Source: Lactobacillus kitasatonis DSM 16761 = JCM 1039
GTDB taxonomy: Bacteria; Bacillota; Bacilli; Lactobacillales; Lactobacillaceae
Length of the DNA: 64,000 bases
Direction of reading: 5' to 3'
NCBI RefSeq assembly: GCF_000615285.1
Contig: NZ_BALU01000012.1
Coordinates: forward strand, 1-64,000
Translations under genes and position numbers: made by a program
The notes under the pieces: model-generated
Databases searched by the model: none
What the model was told of the DNA's origin: nothing
The model's input: the letters and a program-made list of their open reading frames with translations, nothing else
Part shown: positions 62,524 through 64,000 of the stretch, piece by piece
Layout of the letters: each line of letters opens with the position of its first letter
Numbering within the stretch: the stretch's first letter is position 1

Positions 62524-62975
62524 ATCAAGAAGAATTACAAAAATTAACAGAAAAAATTTCAAGGGACTATTTTCAGCGTCCCTTTTTGCATATGGTAAAA
62601 ATTAATCGCCGCATGACGACAACAGGTGGCCGCTATCATTTAGACGACCATCATATTGAAATTAATGCGCATTTTTTAGAAGAAAAAAATCAAAAATATT
62701 TAGTTGGCATTATCAAACACGAACTGTGTCACTACCATCTGCATTTAGTGGGGTTAGGCTACCAGCATAAAGATCGTGATTTTAAAATTTTACTTAGACG
62801 CGTAGACGGCAGTCGCTACGCACCCGATATTGGGTTAAGACGCAGTAAAAAATATAAATATCTCTATGTCTGTGAAAATTGCGGGCTAAAATATCCACGT
62901 ATGCGCAGAATAAATACAATTCGCTATAGGTGCGGTAAATGCAAGGGGTGCTTGCGTTTAGCGAGGGTTTTCTAA
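62520..62975 (+). CDS. SprT-like zinc metalloprotease family protein
   Basis: A 151-residue SprT-fold protein. The ATG at 62520 overlaps the glycosyltransferase stop; an in-frame ATG at 62511 is the alternative. The zinc motif is IIKHELCHYHLHL (HExxH), and a C-terminal zinc-ribbon CENCGLKYP...CGKCKG follows. Relatives of SprT (Spartan) cleave DNA-protein crosslinks in eukaryotes; the bacterial role is unproven. Placement after a GT gene is probably coincidental. Confidence 0.88.
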   Translation: MNQEELQKLTEKISRDYFQRPFLHMVKINRRMTTTGGRYHLDDHHIEINAHFLEEKNQKYLVGIIKHELCHYHLHLVGLGYQHKDRDFKILLRRVDGSRYAPDIGLRRSKKYKYLYVCENCGLKYPRMRRINTIRYRCGKCKGCLRLARVF

Positions 62976-63015
62976 AGAAAAATATAAATAAAATTAAATT
63001 AATTTCAAAATTTAC

Positions 63016-63044
63016 TTGCACATCACTCGAATTTAGTCTATTAT
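63016..63044 (+). promoter_or_regulatory. tRNA-Leu promoter
   Basis: TTGCAC (63016-63021), 17-bp spacer, TATTAT (63039-63044); the same style as the tRNA-Tyr promoter. Confidence 0.75.
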
Positions 63045-63056
63045 AGTTACTGTTCC

Positions 63057-63144
63057 GCGGGCGTGGCGGAATGGCAGACGCGCAAGACTAAGGATCTTGT
63101 GATCGCTTTAGATCGTGGAAGTTCGAGTCTTCTCGCCCGCACCA
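63057..63144 (+). tRNA. tRNA-Leu (anticodon AAG)
   Basis: 88-nt type II tRNA including an encoded CCA: acceptor GCGGGCG/CGCCCGC, anticodon stem CAAGA/TCTTG with loop CTAAGGA, long variable arm, T arm GAAG-TTCGAGT-CTTC. It is the only one of the five tRNA genes here that encodes CCA. Confidence 0.92.
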
Positions 63145-63147
63145 ATT

Positions 63148-63178
63148 AAGAAGTCGCAGTGAGCGACTTCTTTTTTTA
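63148..63178 (+). terminator. tRNA-Leu terminator
   Basis: AAGAAGTCGC-AGTGA-GCGACTTCTT stem followed by T-rich tail. Confidence 0.9.
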
Positions 63179-63226
63179 TATAATTTTCGGGTATACTTTA
63201 ATTAATGGATTAAAGGAATTGGAATT

Positions 63227-63874
63227 ATGGCAAAAAAGCGTAAATCAAGAGTACCAAAAAGTGTAAAATTAGTCGTTCGCGTATTTATTATTTTGTTTGT
63301 GTTGATGGTGGCCTTCGTGGGCTTTCGCTATTACAGACGCTATGCAATTCAATCTGAGCAGATTAGACAAGCGCAGCTCCAGCGTCAGCAAGAACAGGCA
63401 AAATTACTTAAACAAAGAAAAGCTTTTATTAAAAAGATCGGGCCAATTGCGCGTGAGGTCGACAAGTCTTATGATCTTTTGCCAAGTATCACGATTGCTC
63501 AGGCCTGCCTTGAAAGTAATTATGGCCAAAGCGATTTATCGCAAAAGTACAACAACTTATTCGGCGTTAAGGGGACTAACCCGAATACTTCGGCCGTGAT
63601 GACGACAAAAGAATACGTTAAGGACAAGTGGGTAACTGTGAAGGCGCGTTTCCAAATATACGACTCATACGAGGCTTCTATTCGTGCCCATGCTAGATTA
63701 TTCCAAAACGGGACAACGTGGAACCACGACCAATATAAGCACGTTTTAGCGTCAAAGGATTATAAGACGCAGGCCAAGGCTTTGGTTACCGATGGCTACG
63801 CGACCGATCCGGATTACGCTGACAAATTGATTAATTTAATTGAACAATTTGACCTCGAAAAATATGATAAGTAA
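63227..63874 (+). CDS. GH73 glucosaminidase with membrane anchor
   Basis: A 215-residue N-acetylglucosaminidase (peptidoglycan hydrolase). A basic start (MAKKRKSRVPKSVKL) and one membrane helix (VVRVFIILFVLMVAFVGF) anchor it. A Gln-rich coiled region follows (about 45-65). The GH73 domain has PSITIAQACLESNYGQSDLSQ (catalytic Glu) and KYNNLFGVKG. Ribosome binding site AAAGGAATTGG upstream. No SLAP or LysM domain. Confidence 0.9.
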   Translation: MAKKRKSRVPKSVKLVVRVFIILFVLMVAFVGFRYYRRYAIQSEQIRQAQLQRQQEQAKLLKQRKAFIKKIGPIAREVDKSYDLLPSITIAQACLESNYGQSDLSQKYNNLFGVKGTNPNTSAVMTTKEYVKDKWVTVKARFQIYDSYEASIRAHARLFQNGTTWNHDQYKHVLASKDYKTQAKALVTDGYATDPDYADKLINLIEQFDLEKYDK

Positions 63875-63880
63875 ATCTTT

Positions 63881-63907
63881 AAAGCAACGAATGTTCGTTG
63901 CTTTTTT
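63881..63907 (+). terminator. Glucosaminidase terminator
   Basis: AAAGCAACGAA-TG-TTCGTTGCTTT stem with a T6 tail. Confidence 0.9.
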
Positions 63908-63959
63908 GGTATAATGTCTAAGTTGCATTAATGAATTATTTTTTGTGAAGGGGACAATA

Positions 63960-64000
63960 ATGAGCGAAAAATCTATCTTAGCTGGTTTGAATCCGCAACA
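63960..64000 (+). CDS. pcrA: Start of pcrA-like DNA helicase (partial)
   Basis: The ATG at 63960 follows GAAGGGGACAATA and opens MSEKSILAGLNPQ, the typical PcrA/UvrD start (LNPQQ). The window ends after 13 codons, so identity rests on this short match and on position. Confidence 0.6.
   Translation, partial: MSEKSILAGLNPQ

Noticed and set aside
1-64000. CRISPR arrays, prophage or complete insertion sequences
   Set aside because: No regularly spaced repeats, no phage structural or integrase genes, and no transposase frames were seen. The GC-rich fragment at 43.7 kb was too short to call a mobile element.

Overview
The window looks like a chromosomal stretch of a low-GC Lactobacillus of the acidophilus/helveticus/crispatus group. 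The evidence is the AT-rich sequence, strong AGGAGG-type ribosome binding sites, SLAP-type surface proteins (an S-layer-like protein, an Apf protein and a SEC10/PgrA protein), a manLMN-manO operon, and fermentative genes such as adhE and ackA. The species is an inference. The many broken genes would fit L. helveticus, but part of the breakage looks like sequence error (see below). I see no insertion sequence, prophage or CRISPR array.

Layout. 1-3.5 kb: mannose/glucose PTS (manLMN, manO). 3.5-6.4 kb: LysR regulator divergent from an acetyltransferase, then an amino acid permease. 6.4-9.4 kb: adhE behind a Rex operator and a cre site. 9.5-14.2 kb: glmS, ackA, a damaged CMD-family gene and a Nudix gene. 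14.3-16 kb: pckA on the minus strand with a cre site. 16.2-21.6 kb: a three-gene cassette (MmcQ/YjbR-like plus TerB protein, BrxD-like ATPase, Lhr-like helicase), the best candidate for a little-described system. 22-29.5 kb: amt, then several decayed oxidoreductase and phosphatase genes, tRNA-Thr and a bactoprenol-type glycosyltransferase. 29.6-34.4 kb: a 38-residue ORF, a PTS IIC with a coupled DUF gene, and two secreted surface proteins. 34.5-37.1 kb: two tandem histidine phosphatases, a tandem ABM-domain protein and a GDPD. 37.3-41.2 kb: tRNA-Gln, a type I toxin-antitoxin-like locus, and an M-box riboswitch in front of mgtA. 41.2-45.6 kb: aminotransferase, a PTS IIC-family protein and the S-layer-like protein. 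45.6-48.8 kb: an SOS-type Y-family polymerase with its YolD partner, a HesB-fold protein and a GNAT, bracketed by a repeated hairpin element. 48.8-51.5 kb: tRNA-Tyr, tRNA-Gln, a cytosolic beta-helix protein, a NagR-like regulator and an ArsC-like phosphatase. 51.5-63 kb: teichoic acid and wall glycan genes (tagD, tagA, GT4, CDP-glycerol transferase, flippase, GT32), interrupted by NAD salvage genes (pncB-nadE) and a P-type ATPase behind a yybP-ykoY Mn riboswitch. 62.5-64 kb: SprT-like protein, tRNA-Leu, a GH73 glucosaminidase and the start of pcrA.

Fourteen genes, including pncB, adhE and manM, each carry one single-base loss in a homopolymer and are otherwise intact. This one-sided pattern suggests uncorrected read errors for many of them. 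Three in-frame stop substitutions in recognisable genes, one in the putative toxin, one lost start codon and a two-gene deletion junction look like genuine decay.

Regulation readable from the sequence: two metal riboswitches (Mg, Mn), three cre sites, one Rex box, two LexA-like boxes and two NagR-like operators that tie glmS to the NagR-like gene 41 kb away.
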